A DNA stretch of 64,000 nucleotides, taken from Paracoccus sigandri. GTDB taxonomy: Bacteria; Pseudomonadota; Alphaproteobacteria; Rhodobacterales; Rhodobacteraceae. Positions 1 through 9,360 of the stretch are shown in pieces. Position 1 is the first letter of the stretch. Each line of letters starts with the position of its first letter. The DNA is taken from assembly GCF_003709565.1 (NCBI RefSeq), contig NZ_QNRC01000009.1:62001-126000 (forward strand). Direction: 5' to 3'. The notes beneath the pieces are model-generated. The model had not been told where the DNA came from, did no database searches, and worked only from the letters and a program-made list of their open reading frames with translations. The position numbers and the translations under genes were made by a program.

Positions 1-1221
1 GGGCGGACATCCGAGTTCTTCGACTTCTTCGTCTTCGCCATCGCCTCGGTGATCGTCTTCCCGCAGCGGATCTTTCCCTTCCTGGACCCGCTGACCGGGA
101 CGCTCTGTTCCTTCGCGCTGCTGGCGCTGGCCTTCGTCGCCCGCCCGATCGGCAGCCTCATCTTCATGAACATCGACCGCCGCCACGGCCGGGTGGCCAA
201 GCTGACCACGGCGCTGTTCCTGATGGGCACCGCCACCGTCGCCATGGGCCTGGTCCCCAGCCACGAGACGGCGGGCATCTGGGCCGCGGTCATCCTGGCG
301 GTGTTGCGCATCGGCCAGGGCCTGGCGCTTGGCGGGGCCTGGGACGGGATGCCCGCGCTTCTGGCGCTGAACGCGCCGGCCGGGCGGCGCGGGCGCTATG
401 CGATGGTGCCGCAGCTGGGCGCGCCGATCGGGCTGATCGTCGCCAGCCTGCTCTTCGCCTATCTGATCGCCAGCCTGACGGCCGAGGATTTCCTGTCCTG
501 GGGCTGGCGCTATCCCTTCTTCGTGGCCTTCGCGGTCAACGTGGTCGCGCTTTTCGCGCGGCTGCGGATCGTCGCCACCGACGAATTCGCCCAGCTCTAC
601 GAATCCCGCGAATTGCAGCCGACCCGCATCCGCACGACCCTGCGGCAGGACGGCCGGACCATCCTGCTGGGCATCTTCGTGCCGCTGGCGACCTTCGCGA
701 TGTTCCACATGGTGACGGTCTATCCGCTGTCCTGGATCTTCCTCTATACCGACGAGACGATGCTGCGCTTCCTGGTGATCGAGGCCGTGGCCGCCTGTTT
801 CGGCATCCTGGCCGTGCTGGCCTCGGGCTGGCTGGCCGACCGTTTCGGCCGACAGCGGCTGCTGTTCTGGACGGCGCTGATGATCGGCGGATTCGCGATC
901 CTGGCGCCCTTGCTGCTGTCGGCGGGCCATGGCGGCGAGATCGTCTACATGCTCAGCGGGTTCACCATCCTGGGGCTCAGCTTCGGCCAGTCCTCGGGCG
1001 CGGTCGGCTCGCTGTTCGAGCCGCGCAACCGCTATACCGGCTCGGCCATCGTGTCGGATCTGTCCTGGATGTTCGGCGCCGGCTTTGCGCCCCTGACGGC
1101 GCTGGTGCTGTCGACATGGCTGGGCCTGCCGGCCGCCGGGCTCTACCTGCTGTCGGGGGCGGTCTGCTCGGTCGTGGCGATCTGGCTGGCGGGGCGGCTG
1201 GACTTCAGGACCGGCGCCTGA
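1..1221 (+). CDS. MFS transporter, metabolite:H+ symporter type (5' end missing)
   Basis: An inner-membrane secondary transporter of the major facilitator superfamily. The reading frame is open from base 1: the first codons give a GRTSEFFDFFVF stretch that matches the first helix of metabolite:H+ symporters (usually GTxxEWYDFF), so the gene starts left of the window and the GTG at 49 is internal. About ten further hydrophobic segments follow. The cytoplasmic loop 2-3 motif is recognisable in the second half (GWLADRFGRQRL). The substrate cannot be told; relatives carry organic acids, proline/betaine or shikimate. It converges on the fatty-acid synthase gene, with 24 bases between the stops. 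Confidence 0.85.
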   Translation, partial: GRTSEFFDFFVFAIASVIVFPQRIFPFLDPLTGTLCSFALLALAFVARPIGSLIFMNIDRRHGRVAKLTTALFLMGTATVAMGLVPSHETAGIWAAVILAVLRIGQGLALGGAWDGMPALLALNAPAGRRGRYAMVPQLGAPIGLIVASLLFAYLIASLTAEDFLSWGWRYPFFVAFAVNVVALFARLRIVATDEFAQLYESRELQPTRIRTTLRQDGRTILLGIFVPLATFAMFHMVTVYPLSWIFLYTDETMLRFLVIEAVAACFGILAVLASGWLADRFGRQRLLFWTALMIGGFAILAPLLLSAGHGGEIVYMLSGFTILGLSFGQSSGAVGSLFEPRNRYTGSAIVSDLSWMFGAGFAPLTALVLSTWLGLPAAGLYLLSGAVCSVVAIWLAGRLDFRTGA

Positions 1222-1245
1222 GCCGGTCCCTCGTTTCGCCCCCCG

Positions 1246-2529
1246 TCAATCCGTCCCCGCATCGCGCGGGGCATAGATGTGGTCGCGCGTGAAGGGATAG
1301 TCGGCATGGGCGCCGGCCATGCCCGAGGGCGCGTCGGGAGCGTCCGGCCGGGTCATCAGGATCTGATAGAGCGAGGTCCAGTTCTCCTCGAAGGCCAGGG
1401 CGCAACCGGCCAGATACAGGCGGAAGGCGCGCAGGGTCCGGGCGGCGCGCTCGCGGTCGCTGCCGCGGCGCAGGACCTCCTCGGCCTCGGCCAGATGCGC
1501 CTCCAGCCCGTCCGACCAGGCCCAGAGCGTGCGCGCATAATGCGGGCGCAGGTTCTCGGTATCGACCATCTCCATCCCGGCCTGCGACAGCAGCCGGATC
1601 GCGTGGCTGACATGGACCAGCTCGCCGCCGGGGAAGATGAACTTCTCGATGAAATCGCCCAAGCCCCCGCCGACGATGGCCTCGTCCAGCCCGGTCAGGG
1701 TGATGCCGTGGTTCAGCGCCAACCCGCCCGGACGCAGCAGATCAAGCAGGGTGCGGAAATAGGCCGGCAGGTTGGCGCGGCCCACATGCTCGAACATGCC
1801 GACCGAGGCCAGCTTGTCGAAGGGCTGATCGGGCCGCAGGTCGCGATAGTCGCAAAGCTGGATACGGACCCGCCCCGACAGGCCCTTGCGGTCGATCATG
1901 CGCGAGACGTGGTCGAACTGGTTGCGCGACAGGGTGATGCCGATCGCATCGACCCCGTAATGTTCGGCCGCGTGGAACAGAAGCCCGCCCCAGCCCGCGC
2001 CGATATCCACGAAACGCTCGCCCGGCCGCAGGTCCAGCTTGCGGCAAATATGGTCCAGCTTGGCCAGCTGCGCCTGGGCCAGGTCCATGTCGGGATCGCG
2101 GAAATAGGCGCAGGAATAGACCCGCAGCGGGTCCAGCCAGATGGCATAGAAATCGTCCGAGATGTCATAGTGGAAGCGGATCTGCTCGGCATCCTTGCTG
2201 CGGCTGTGATGCAGGATCGAGCCGATGCTCCACCACAGGCGCTGCCAGGGCCGGGGCCGGATCGCCTGCCCGTCATCGGGCACCAGCGCCGCCACGACCC
2301 GCATCAGGTCGCGCATCCCGCCGCGGATCTCGACCCGGCCATGCACGATCTCGGCGGCCAAGGCGCCCAGGTCGCCCCGCGCCAGCGTGCCAAGCGCGGC
2401 GGTCTCGCGGAATTCGATCTCGGCCGGCGCCTGCGCGGCGCCCAGCACCTTGCCCGAGGGCAGCCGCACCCGCAGCGGCGCGGGCAGCCGCCCCAGCTTG
2501 GATGCGATGATCTGGTCAACAGCCGACAT
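1246..2529 (-). CDS. cfa: Cyclopropane-fatty-acyl-phospholipid synthase
   Basis: Transfers a methylene group from S-adenosylmethionine to the double bond of unsaturated acyl chains in membrane phospholipids, usually in stationary phase or under acid stress. The 427-residue product has an N-terminal lipid-binding part, then HYDISDDFY, and the SAM-binding glycine motif FVDIGAGWGGL at residues 174-184. The length fits the alphaproteobacterial branch (about 400-430). I chose the ATG at 2529 because GAGGTG lies 6 bases upstream; an upstream extension to 2610 in the same frame has no ribosome site. It is transcribed away from the acyl-CoA synthetase gene. Confidence 0.93.
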   Translation of the reverse strand: MSAVDQIIASKLGRLPAPLRVRLPSGKVLGAAQAPAEIEFRETAALGTLARGDLGALAAEIVHGRVEIRGGMRDLMRVVAALVPDDGQAIRPRPWQRLWWSIGSILHHSRSKDAEQIRFHYDISDDFYAIWLDPLRVYSCAYFRDPDMDLAQAQLAKLDHICRKLDLRPGERFVDIGAGWGGLLFHAAEHYGVDAIGITLSRNQFDHVSRMIDRKGLSGRVRIQLCDYRDLRPDQPFDKLASVGMFEHVGRANLPAYFRTLLDLLRPGGLALNHGITLTGLDEAIVGGGLGDFIEKFIFPGGELVHVSHAIRLLSQAGMEMVDTENLRPHYARTLWAWSDGLEAHLAEAEEVLRRGSDRERAARTLRAFRLYLAGCALAFEENWTSLYQILMTRPDAPDAPSGMAGAHADYPFTRDHIYAPRDAGTD

Positions 2530-2850
2530 GAAACACCTCATGCTTGCAAGTTGGACGTGACGCGAATTGCGGCTGCGACAGGTCATGCATGGCTGCTGCC
2601 GGCGCGGCAATTCGTCGATGCAATCGGAACCAGTGCCTCATGATGAAGGGCTTGGATCGGCAAAGGCAACCCGTCCGCCCGCCGATCGGGTTTGCAGATG
2701 ATGCATTTTGGCCGCATCGGCACGGATACGCTCATCATCGGGCGGGCGCGCCGGTCGCCCGTGGCGAACTGGGTGATTGACGCGGCCGGGGCCGCGATGT
2801 CTGTTGCGCAGGCAAGGGCGGACCAGCGCCGCACAAGGAGGACAGATCGC
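2530..2850. other. 321-base intergenic region between cfa and the acyl-CoA synthetase
   Basis: Holds the start regions of both divergent genes. Visible: the GAGGTG site of cfa, the AAGGAGGA site of the synthetase (2835-2842), and an inverted repeat GATCGGC/GCCGATC (2655-2661 and 2681-2687) with a 19-base loop. I see no convincing -35/-10 pair and no small gene. Confidence 0.5.
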
Positions 2851-4494
2851 ATGGCCGAGCGGAAAAGCATCTATGATTTCGGGCTGGATCCCAATCCGGC
2901 GAATTTCGTGCAGCTTTCGCCGCTGTCCTTCATCGCCCGCACGGCCGAGGTCTATCCCGACCTGCCCGCCGTGGTCTACGGCGATGTCCGCCGCGACTGG
3001 GCCGAAACCTATCGGCGCACGCGGGCGATGGCCTCGGCGCTGGCGCGGCGCGGGGTCGGGCGCGGCGACACGGTCTCGGTCATCGCCGCCAACATCCCCG
3101 AGATGTTCGAGCTGCATTTCGCCGTGCCGATGACGCAGGCGGTGCTGAACACGATCAACACGCGGCTGGACGCCGAGACGATCGCCTTCATCCTCAACCA
3201 TGCCGAGGCGGGCGTGCTGTTCGTCGATCCCGAATTCGCCGAGCTGGCCGAGCGCGCCGTGCGCATCGCCCACCGGCCCGACCTGCTGGTCGTCGACATC
3301 CAGGATCCCGGCTTCCAGGACGCCCGCCGCATCGGCCGCGCCACCTATGACGAATTGCTGGCCGAGGGCGACCCGGATTTCGCCTGGTCCCTGCCCGACA
3401 GCGAATGGGACGCGATCAGCCTGAACTATACCTCGGGCACGACGGGCGATCCGAAGGGCGTCGTCTATCACCATCGCGGCGCGGCGCTGAACGCGCTGAC
3501 CAACATCCTGACCTGGGACATGGGCCAGCACGCGCGCTATCTGTGGACGCTGCCGATGTTCCACTGCAACGGCTGGTGCTTTCCCTGGACCATCGCGGCC
3601 AATGCCGGGCTGTGCGTCTGCCTGCGCGCGGTCCGGGCCGAGCCGATCTTCCAGCTGATCCGGGACGAGAAGGTGACGCATTTCTGCGGCGCTCCGATCG
3701 TTCTGAACATGCTGGTCCATGCCCCTGACGAGCTTAAGGATTTCAGCCACGAGGTGAAGGTGATGACCGCCGGGGCGCCGCCCCCCGCCGCCGTCATCGC
3801 CAGGATGGAGGCGATGGGCGTCGAGGTCACGCAGGTCTACGGCCTGACCGAGACCTACGGCCCCTCGGTCGTCAGCGCCTGGCAGCCGAAATGGGAAGGC
3901 ATCGCGGGCGAGGAACGCGCCCGGCTGAAGGCGCGGCAGGGCGTGCGCTACCTGGCGCTGGAGGGGCTGATGGTCGCCGATCCCGACACGATGCAGCCGG
4001 TGCCCCCGGACGGCCGGACCATCGGCGAGATCTTCATGCGCGGCAACGTGGTGATGAAGGGCTATGTGAAGAACCCCAGCGCAACCGAAAGGGCGTTCCG
4101 CGGCGGCTGGTTCGCCTCGGGCGACCTGGCGGTGATGCATCCCGACGGCTATGTCGAGATCAAGGACCGCTCGAAGGACATCATCATCTCGGGCGGCGAG
4201 AACATCTCCTCGGTCGAGGTCGAGGACGTGCTGTATCGCCATCCCGCGATCATGGAGGCCGCCGTCGTCGCCCGCCCGGACGAGACCTGGGGCGAGACGC
4301 CCTGCGCCTTCGTCACGCCCAAACCCGGCGAGGCGCTGTCCGAGGAGGAGGTGATCGCCTTCTGCCGCGCCAACATGGCCCGCTTCAAGGTGCCGAAGAC
4401 CGTGGTCTTCACCGACCTGCCCAAGACCTCGACCGGCAAGGTGCAGAAATTCCTGTTGCGCGACCGCGCCCGCGAGCTGGGCGAGAAGGCCTGA
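2851..4494 (+). CDS. Acyl-CoA synthetase (AMP-forming)
   Basis: Activates a carboxylic acid with ATP to an acyl-adenylate and then to the CoA thioester in the cytoplasm. The 547-residue protein has the ATP-binding P-loop YTSGTTGDPKG (193-203), the YGLTETYGP motif, the hinge-region stretch GYVEIKDRSKDIIISGGENI and the C-terminal catalytic lysine in STGKVQKF (K530). It belongs to the medium/long-chain acyl-CoA ligase group common in Rhodobacteraceae; the acid is not predictable. The start at 2851 is supported by AAGGAGGA eight bases upstream; longer upstream starts lack such a site. It stands alone, converging on a cysteine hydrolase. Confidence 0.9.
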   Translation: MAERKSIYDFGLDPNPANFVQLSPLSFIARTAEVYPDLPAVVYGDVRRDWAETYRRTRAMASALARRGVGRGDTVSVIAANIPEMFELHFAVPMTQAVLNTINTRLDAETIAFILNHAEAGVLFVDPEFAELAERAVRIAHRPDLLVVDIQDPGFQDARRIGRATYDELLAEGDPDFAWSLPDSEWDAISLNYTSGTTGDPKGVVYHHRGAALNALTNILTWDMGQHARYLWTLPMFHCNGWCFPWTIAANAGLCVCLRAVRAEPIFQLIRDEKVTHFCGAPIVLNMLVHAPDELKDFSHEVKVMTAGAPPPAAVIARMEAMGVEVTQVYGLTETYGPSVVSAWQPKWEGIAGEERARLKARQGVRYLALEGLMVADPDTMQPVPPDGRTIGEIFMRGNVVMKGYVKNPSATERAFRGGWFASGDLAVMHPDGYVEIKDRSKDIIISGGENISSVEVEDVLYRHPAIMEAAVVARPDETWGETPCAFVTPKPGEALSEEEVIAFCRANMARFKVPKTVVFTDLPKTSTGKVQKFLLRDRARELGEKA

Positions 4495-4496
4495 GA

Positions 4497-4517
4497 GGGC
4501 GGCGGCGGGCGCCGCCC
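4497..4517. terminator. Hairpin between convergent genes
   Basis: GGGCGGCG pairs with CGCCGCCC across a 5-base loop just after the synthetase stop. The following run is C-rich with only CTT, so it is a weak candidate for an intrinsic terminator. Confidence 0.4.
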
Positions 4518-4524
4518 CCTTCGT

Positions 4525-5070
4525 TCAGCCGATATGGTCATGGGTCGGCACGACCTTCGCATAGGCGAAGGCCAGGGCCGACATCAGCGTCGCATGGGCC
4601 TGCTCGGCGGGCACCCTGGTATCGCCGAATTCCAGATCGCAGGTCGCGCAGGCGTCATGGACGACCGTCACCTCATAACCCAGGTCGGCGGCCGCGCGGG
4701 CGGTGGCGTCGATGCACATGTGGCTCATCGCGCCGACGATCACCACCTGGCCGACGCCGGCTTCCTCCAGCACCTGTTTCAGCGCGCTTTCCCGGAAGGA
4801 ATTGGGGAAATGCTTGGTGACGATCGCCTCGCCCTGCAGCGGCGCGACGTCGGGGATGATCTCGGCCCCCTCGGACCCGGCGGCGAAGAACGGCGCGTCG
4901 GGGCCGGTGAATTCATGGCGGACATGGACGACCGGCTCGCCCCGGTTGCGGCTGGCCTCGATGACGCGGGCGGCATTGGCCACCGCCGCGTCGATGCCGC
5001 TCAGCGGCATCCTTCCCGTGCCCAGATAGTCTCGTTGCAGATCGACCACGATGGTCGCGCGTTTGCTCAT
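4525..5070 (-). CDS. Cysteine hydrolase, isochorismatase/nicotinamidase superfamily
   Basis: A 181-residue cytoplasmic amidase-like hydrolase. The catalytic triad of the superfamily is visible: D10 (VVDLQRDY), K86 (TKHFPNSF) and C119 (SHMCIDATARAA). The presence of the cysteine argues for an amide or nitrile-type substrate and against a true isochorismatase of the EntB type, which lacks it, although a siderophore locus lies 22 kb away. The start at 5070 has a GGGAG site upstream. Substrate unknown. Confidence 0.85.
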   Translation of the reverse strand: MSKRATIVVDLQRDYLGTGRMPLSGIDAAVANAARVIEASRNRGEPVVHVRHEFTGPDAPFFAAGSEGAEIIPDVAPLQGEAIVTKHFPNSFRESALKQVLEEAGVGQVVIVGAMSHMCIDATARAAADLGYEVTVVHDACATCDLEFGDTRVPAEQAHATLMSALAFAYAKVVPTHDHIG

Positions 5071-5177
5071 GCGCCCTTCTCCCTTTCGATGACGAAGCCC
5101 CCGTTCCTTCCTGCCCCAGGGGCAGGCCGCTTGCCAACTGACAAAATCGGCACAGGCGGGCGGGGCCGCGCGAAAGG

Positions 5178-6224
5178 CTATCCGGCCGGGGCGTCGCCGG
5201 TATCGACCTCGACCACCACCGACAGGCCGGGGGCTAGGTACTGCGCCATCTCCTGCCCAGGATCGATCGAGATCCGCACCGGCAGGCGCTGCGCGATCTT
5301 GGTGAAGTTGCCGGTCGCGTTGTTGCCCGCCAGCAGGCTGTATTCCGAGGCCGTGGCGGGCGAGAAGGACTGGACCCGGCCGGTGAAGGCGCGGCCCTGC
5401 AGCGCATCGACGGTGAAACGCACCCTTTCGCCTTCGCGCAGCCCGTGCAGCCCGGTTTCCTTGAAATTCGCGATGATCCAGACATCGCTGCCGACATGGG
5501 AAACCAGCCCTGTGCCCGCCGCGACATATTGCCCGACCCGGACCGAGATCTGGCCCAGCCGCCCGTCGGCGGGGGCGCGGATCGCGGTATTGTCCAGGTC
5601 GATCCGGGCCAGCTGGACGGCGGCCTCGGCACCGGCGATCTCGGCCTTGCGGGCGGACAGGGCCACGCGGGCGGAATTGATGGTCTCGCGCTGCACATCC
5701 AGCCGGGACTGCGCCTGGGTGACGGCGGCCTGCGCCTGCTGCAGCGCGGTTTCGGACTGATCGGCGGCGCTTTGCGAGGCGACGCCCCGGTCGCGCAGCT
5801 GCGCCGCCCGGTCGCGGCTGGCGCGGGCGGTCGCAAGCGCGGATCGCGCGGCTCTCAGCGCCGCCTCGTCGGCGCGCGCCCCGGCCTCGGCCGAGACGAC
5901 ATCCTGCTGCGCCACCTCCAGCGCGGCGCGGGCGCCGGCCAGCCCGGCCTCGGCCTGCGCCAGTCTCTGGCGGAAGATCCGGTCGTCGAGGCGGGCGATC
6001 ACCTGGCCCTCGCGGACGCTCTGGAAATCCGCGACCTCGACGGCACTGACATGGCCCGACAGCTGCGGCGCGATGGTGGTGACATTGCCGCGGATATAGG
6101 CGTTCTCGGTCGTGGGCTGGGAAGGCGCGAAGGGCGGCAAATGCCAGGCGAAAAGCAGCAGCAGCACGCCCGCGATGCCGATTACGGCGGCGATGATGGT
6201 GGGAAGAAGGTTCTGTCTGGTCAT
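5178..6224 (-). CDS. HlyD/EmrA-type membrane fusion protein
   Basis: Periplasmic adaptor that links an inner-membrane pump to an outer-membrane channel. The 348-residue protein has one N-terminal membrane anchor (about residues 6-27), a lipoyl-like half motif (APQLSGHVSAVEVADFQSV), a long Ala/Gln/Arg-rich coiled coil (about 85-215) and a C-terminal beta-barrel part. It overlaps the pump gene by 4 bases (6221-6224) and is the last gene of the marR-emrB-emrA-type operon. Substrates of such pumps are usually hydrophobic drugs, uncouplers or fatty acids. Confidence 0.9.
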   Translation of the reverse strand: MTRQNLLPTIIAAVIGIAGVLLLLFAWHLPPFAPSQPTTENAYIRGNVTTIAPQLSGHVSAVEVADFQSVREGQVIARLDDRIFRQRLAQAEAGLAGARAALEVAQQDVVSAEAGARADEAALRAARSALATARASRDRAAQLRDRGVASQSAADQSETALQQAQAAVTQAQSRLDVQRETINSARVALSARKAEIAGAEAAVQLARIDLDNTAIRAPADGRLGQISVRVGQYVAAGTGLVSHVGSDVWIIANFKETGLHGLREGERVRFTVDALQGRAFTGRVQSFSPATASEYSLLAGNNATGNFTKIAQRLPVRISIDPGQEMAQYLAPGLSVVVEVDTGDAPAG

Positions 6225-7837
6225 GGTCGGATATCCGTTTGCGCCGCCCCGCCGCGCACCGCCAGCCAGTCGCGCAGGACATGGATCAGCAATGCGCAGG
6301 CGGCCAGCGCGGCGACGAGGAAGGTCAGGAAATAGGCGTCGTTATAGGCCATGACCCATGACTGGGTCGCGGCCTCCTGCGCGATGCGGGCAAGGCCTTC
6401 GGCCTTCAGCGCCGCGGGATCGGCGATCCCGGCCGCCAGCCCCGCCATCCGCGCCGCGATCGCGGCCGAGGTGGTGGCGCTGGTCGCGGTCAGCTGCTCG
6501 GCCAGCATCTGGTAATGCGCGGCCTGCCGGTCGTTTATCAGCGTGGTGAACAGGCCCGCCCCCAGCACGCCGCCGATGCTCTGGGTCGAGATGAAGACGA
6601 TCACGAAGGACAGGATGTATTGCGGCCCCCGGCGCAGCGCCGAGATCAGCCCCGCCATCATGGCGGGCGGCAGGAACAGCATCCCCGCGAAGCCGATCAT
6701 CGCCTGGCTCAGCACCATCTGATGGGGGCGCGTGTCCGGCGTCGCCTGGCTGTCCATCAGCGCGCCCGCCGCGATCAGGATCAGCGCGGCAAGGTGCAGC
6801 CAGGGCTCGCGTCCCGGCTTCATCCAGGCGATGCAGGCCAAGCCGCCAAGGACGCTGGCCATGACGATGATGGTAAACAGCGTCACCATCTGCGAGGGCG
6901 CCACGCCAAGCGCCGCGAACATGCGCGGGGCGCCGGTGCTCTGTTCCGACAGGATCAGCCGGAACAGCAGCAGGGCGCCGGTCAGGTGCAGCATGGCGGG
7001 GCTGACCAGCCAGCGGATGTCCAGGATCGGCGCCTTGCGGTTCAGCTCGATCATCACCGCGCCGGCCAGCGCGGCCGCCGCCCCCGCCATCAGCCAGCCG
7101 ATCCAGGGCGCGTCGCTCCAGAAATGGATCGGCCCCATGACGAAGCCGATGGTCAGCCCGGCAAAGCCGAAGGCGATCAGCGCGAAACTGGCGAAATCCA
7201 GCGGCTGGATGACCTTCTGATGCGGCACCGGCCGCAGCGGCAGCAGGAAGACCAGCGCCAGCGATACCATCGCCAGCCCCAGCGACACCAGGTGCAGCCA
7301 TGTCAGCCCGCCGTCCCCGATCAGCGCCGGAGAGACGACGCGGGCCAGCATGGGTCCGGTCATCAGCGCCGTCATCGCCGCGGGCAGGCCCAGCCGCATC
7401 TTGCCGTCCTGCGACAGCGGCTCCAGCATGTACATGAAGGCCAGCGTCGACAGCGGCGCCGAGGCCGCGCCCGACAGGAACTGCACCACCACCGCCGAGC
7501 GCAGGTCGCTGACCCAGACCGAGGCGAAGGCCACCGCGACATAGGCGACGATCCCGATCTCGGCAAAGCGGCGCAGGCCGAACTGGGTGCGGATCTTGAT
7601 CAGCATCAGCGGCAGCGCGGCGCGGGGGATCATGTAGGCGGCCATCAGCCAGCTGGCCTCGGTCGTGGTGATGCCCAGATCGCCCGCGAATTGCGGGATA
7701 TTCGCCGAAACGAAACCCTGCCCCAGCCCCTGCGACAGGCCCAGCACCACCGCCGCCGACATATAGGCCAGCGCCTGCGGCACGGGCAGCGGCGGCGGGG
7801 GTGGGGGCATGGCAGGGGCTTCGGCGGGCGCGCTCAT
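6221..7837 (-). CDS. DHA2-family MFS multidrug efflux pump (EmrB-like)
   Basis: Proton-driven exporter, 538 residues, with about 14 hydrophobic segments as in the DHA2 (14-helix) drug:H+ antiporters. An unusual proline run precedes the first helix. It overlaps marR upstream (7834-7837) and the adaptor gene downstream (6221-6224), both as ATGA, so the three proteins are translated from one message and should form a tripartite pump with an outer-membrane channel encoded elsewhere. Control is expected from the MarR protein through operators at 8274-8306. Confidence 0.9.
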   Translation of the reverse strand: MSAPAEAPAMPPPPPPLPVPQALAYMSAAVVLGLSQGLGQGFVSANIPQFAGDLGITTTEASWLMAAYMIPRAALPLMLIKIRTQFGLRRFAEIGIVAYVAVAFASVWVSDLRSAVVVQFLSGAASAPLSTLAFMYMLEPLSQDGKMRLGLPAAMTALMTGPMLARVVSPALIGDGGLTWLHLVSLGLAMVSLALVFLLPLRPVPHQKVIQPLDFASFALIAFGFAGLTIGFVMGPIHFWSDAPWIGWLMAGAAAALAGAVMIELNRKAPILDIRWLVSPAMLHLTGALLLFRLILSEQSTGAPRMFAALGVAPSQMVTLFTIIVMASVLGGLACIAWMKPGREPWLHLAALILIAAGALMDSQATPDTRPHQMVLSQAMIGFAGMLFLPPAMMAGLISALRRGPQYILSFVIVFISTQSIGGVLGAGLFTTLINDRQAAHYQMLAEQLTATSATTSAAIAARMAGLAAGIADPAALKAEGLARIAQEAATQSWVMAYNDAYFLTFLVAALAACALLIHVLRDWLAVRGGAAQTDIRP

Positions 7838-8262
7838 TTTCCCGACAGCCTCGCGATGTTGCCGGCGATCCGCCGCAGCGTGTCGCGGGTCCGCCGCAGA
7901 TCCTCGGCCTCGATCCCCTCAACCACGTCGGAACGCAGCTGGCGCCCGAAGGCGATGATCCCGCTGTCGCGCCCGCGCGGGGTCAGGAACAGCGCGTTCT
8001 TGCGGGCGTCGCCCTCCATCGGGCGGCGGGTGACGAAGCCGTCGGCCTCCAGCCCGTCCAGCAGCCGTTTCAGCGTCGGCGCCTCAATGTCCAGTTCAGT
8101 GGCGAGTTCTGCCTGAGAGGCGCCCTCGATCCGGGAAAGGGCCGAGATCACCCGCGCGCGCGACATGGTCAGCCCCATGCCGCGCGCGCGGTCGTCGTAA
8201 TGGCGGCGCAGGACGCGCATCGCGTCCAGCAAGGCGTCGATCGTGCCCTGATCGCGGGGCAT
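7834..8262 (-). CDS. MarR/SlyA-family transcriptional regulator
   Basis: A 142-residue winged-helix regulator: the recognition region ASQAELATELDIEAPTLKRLLDGLE is followed by the wing sequence VTRRPMEGDARKNALFLT. It heads the efflux operon and should repress it until a ligand binds. I chose the ATG at 8262 with AAGGA eight bases upstream. An ATG at 8295 in the same frame would put a perfect palindromic operator inside the coding region and has no ribosome site. Confidence 0.9.
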   Translation of the reverse strand: MPRDQGTIDALLDAMRVLRRHYDDRARGMGLTMSRARVISALSRIEGASQAELATELDIEAPTLKRLLDGLEADGFVTRRPMEGDARKNALFLTPRGRDSGIIAFGRQLRSDVVEGIEAEDLRRTRDTLRRIAGNIARLSGK

Positions 8263-8273
8263 GGGGTTATTCC

Positions 8274-8306
8274 TTAGCTTGCTAACAAATTTCATTAGCT
8301 AGCTAA
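8274..8306. promoter_or_regulatory. Two SlyA/MarR-type operators
   Basis: TTAGCTTGCTAA (8274-8285; on the other strand TTAGCAAGCTAA) and the perfect palindrome TTAGCTAGCTAA (8295-8306) lie just upstream of marR, 21 bases centre to centre, i.e. two helical turns. TTAGCAAGCTAA is the published SlyA consensus. Predicted autoregulation of the efflux operon. Confidence 0.75.
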
Positions 8307-8414
8307 GCAATCCCGCGCGAAACGTCAAGACCCGGCCGTCGTCACGCCGGGGACGGTTGTCCCGGCAGGGAAAGCGCCTAGATTGAGCCGCAGCACCGTC
8401 AAGGCGAAGGGCCG

Positions 8415-9269
8415 ATGCCGCAGATCCCCGCACCCGCCGTCACGCCGCCGCGCAACCCGCGCGAGGCGATGCGGCGCGACGAGATCCGCCGTTTCGTCGC
8501 CGCCCGCTATGGCCTGCGCGGAACGCTGAGCCTGCATCGCCGCGCCCTGGGGCCGGACCTGCTGCGCGCGCCGCTGAATGTCGCGCTGTCGCCGCTGTTC
8601 CTGCTGACGCGGCTGGTCGCGGGGCTGCTGTCGCTGGCGGGGCTGCGCCGGGCGGGCAGCTGGCTGGCCTCGCGGCGGATCTTTCTGGGCTCGGACGTGG
8701 CGCGGCAGGTCGAGGCGGATCTTGGCGCCTTCATCCACAAGCTGGACGACAAGGGCGCCGGGGTCGCCGCGCCGGCCGAGACCGTGGCGAAGGCGGTCGC
8801 CGATTACGCCGGAACCCGCAATGCCGTGGCCGAGATCACCACCTCGCTGCTGGTGCTGGCGGCGGGGCTGGCGCTGTTTCACGCCGCGACGCCGGGGGTG
8901 CTGTCGCTGGCGGGGCCGGTCGCCGACATGCGGGCGCAGGATCGGGCCATCGATGATTTCCTGCTGGGGCGCGGGCTGGGCCGGCTGTGGCACGGCGCCT
9001 TCCCGGCGCGCCATGACGGGCTGCAATTGCTGCTGACCGGCGCGGTGCTGGCGGTGATCGCCTCGGTCGTGACCACCTTCGCGGGGCTGGTGGCCGATCC
9101 GCTGCAGGTCTGGACCGGCACCCATCGCCGCCGGATCCGGCGGCTTCTGGCGCGGCTGGACGCCGCCGATCCCCGCACCGGCGCCCTGCCCGAGCGCGAG
9201 CATCTGCTGGCCCGGCTGGGCGATCTGAGCGATGCCGCCGTCATCCTGTGGCGCTACCTGCGCGGCTGA
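8415..9269 (+). CDS. Predicted membrane protein of unknown function
   Basis: A 284-residue protein I do not assign to a function; it resembles an uncharacterised alphaproteobacterial family (possibly DUF6635, not checked). It has three to four hydrophobic stretches (about 55-72, 140-165, 210-232), an Arg-rich N-terminus and a charged C-terminal tail. The start follows GAAGGG closely. It is divergent from the marR operon and precedes the phosphatase gene by 91 bases, so it may share that message. Confidence 0.6.
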   Translation: MPQIPAPAVTPPRNPREAMRRDEIRRFVAARYGLRGTLSLHRRALGPDLLRAPLNVALSPLFLLTRLVAGLLSLAGLRRAGSWLASRRIFLGSDVARQVEADLGAFIHKLDDKGAGVAAPAETVAKAVADYAGTRNAVAEITTSLLVLAAGLALFHAATPGVLSLAGPVADMRAQDRAIDDFLLGRGLGRLWHGAFPARHDGLQLLLTGAVLAVIASVVTTFAGLVADPLQVWTGTHRRRIRRLLARLDAADPRTGALPEREHLLARLGDLSDAAVILWRYLRG

Positions 9270-9360
9270 CCGCGCATCGCCCAAAAATCGCCCCGCCGGA
9301 TCTGGATATGGCCATCGCGCGTTCTATCTGTGCAAGGCGAGAATCATCGGCGAGGTTTCC

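Noticed and set aside
1279-2643. Long open frames opposite cfa, the siderophore NRPS, copA and many other genes.
   Set aside because: They mirror strongly GC-biased codons of the true genes, show low-complexity Arg/Gln/Ala/Gly-rich translations and have no ribosome sites or family motifs.
4525-5070. Isochorismatase-superfamily gene as the missing EntB function of the siderophore locus.
   Set aside because: It has the Asp-Lys-Cys triad of cysteine hydrolases, which EntB-type isochorismatases lack, and it sits 22 kb away with no shared regulation.
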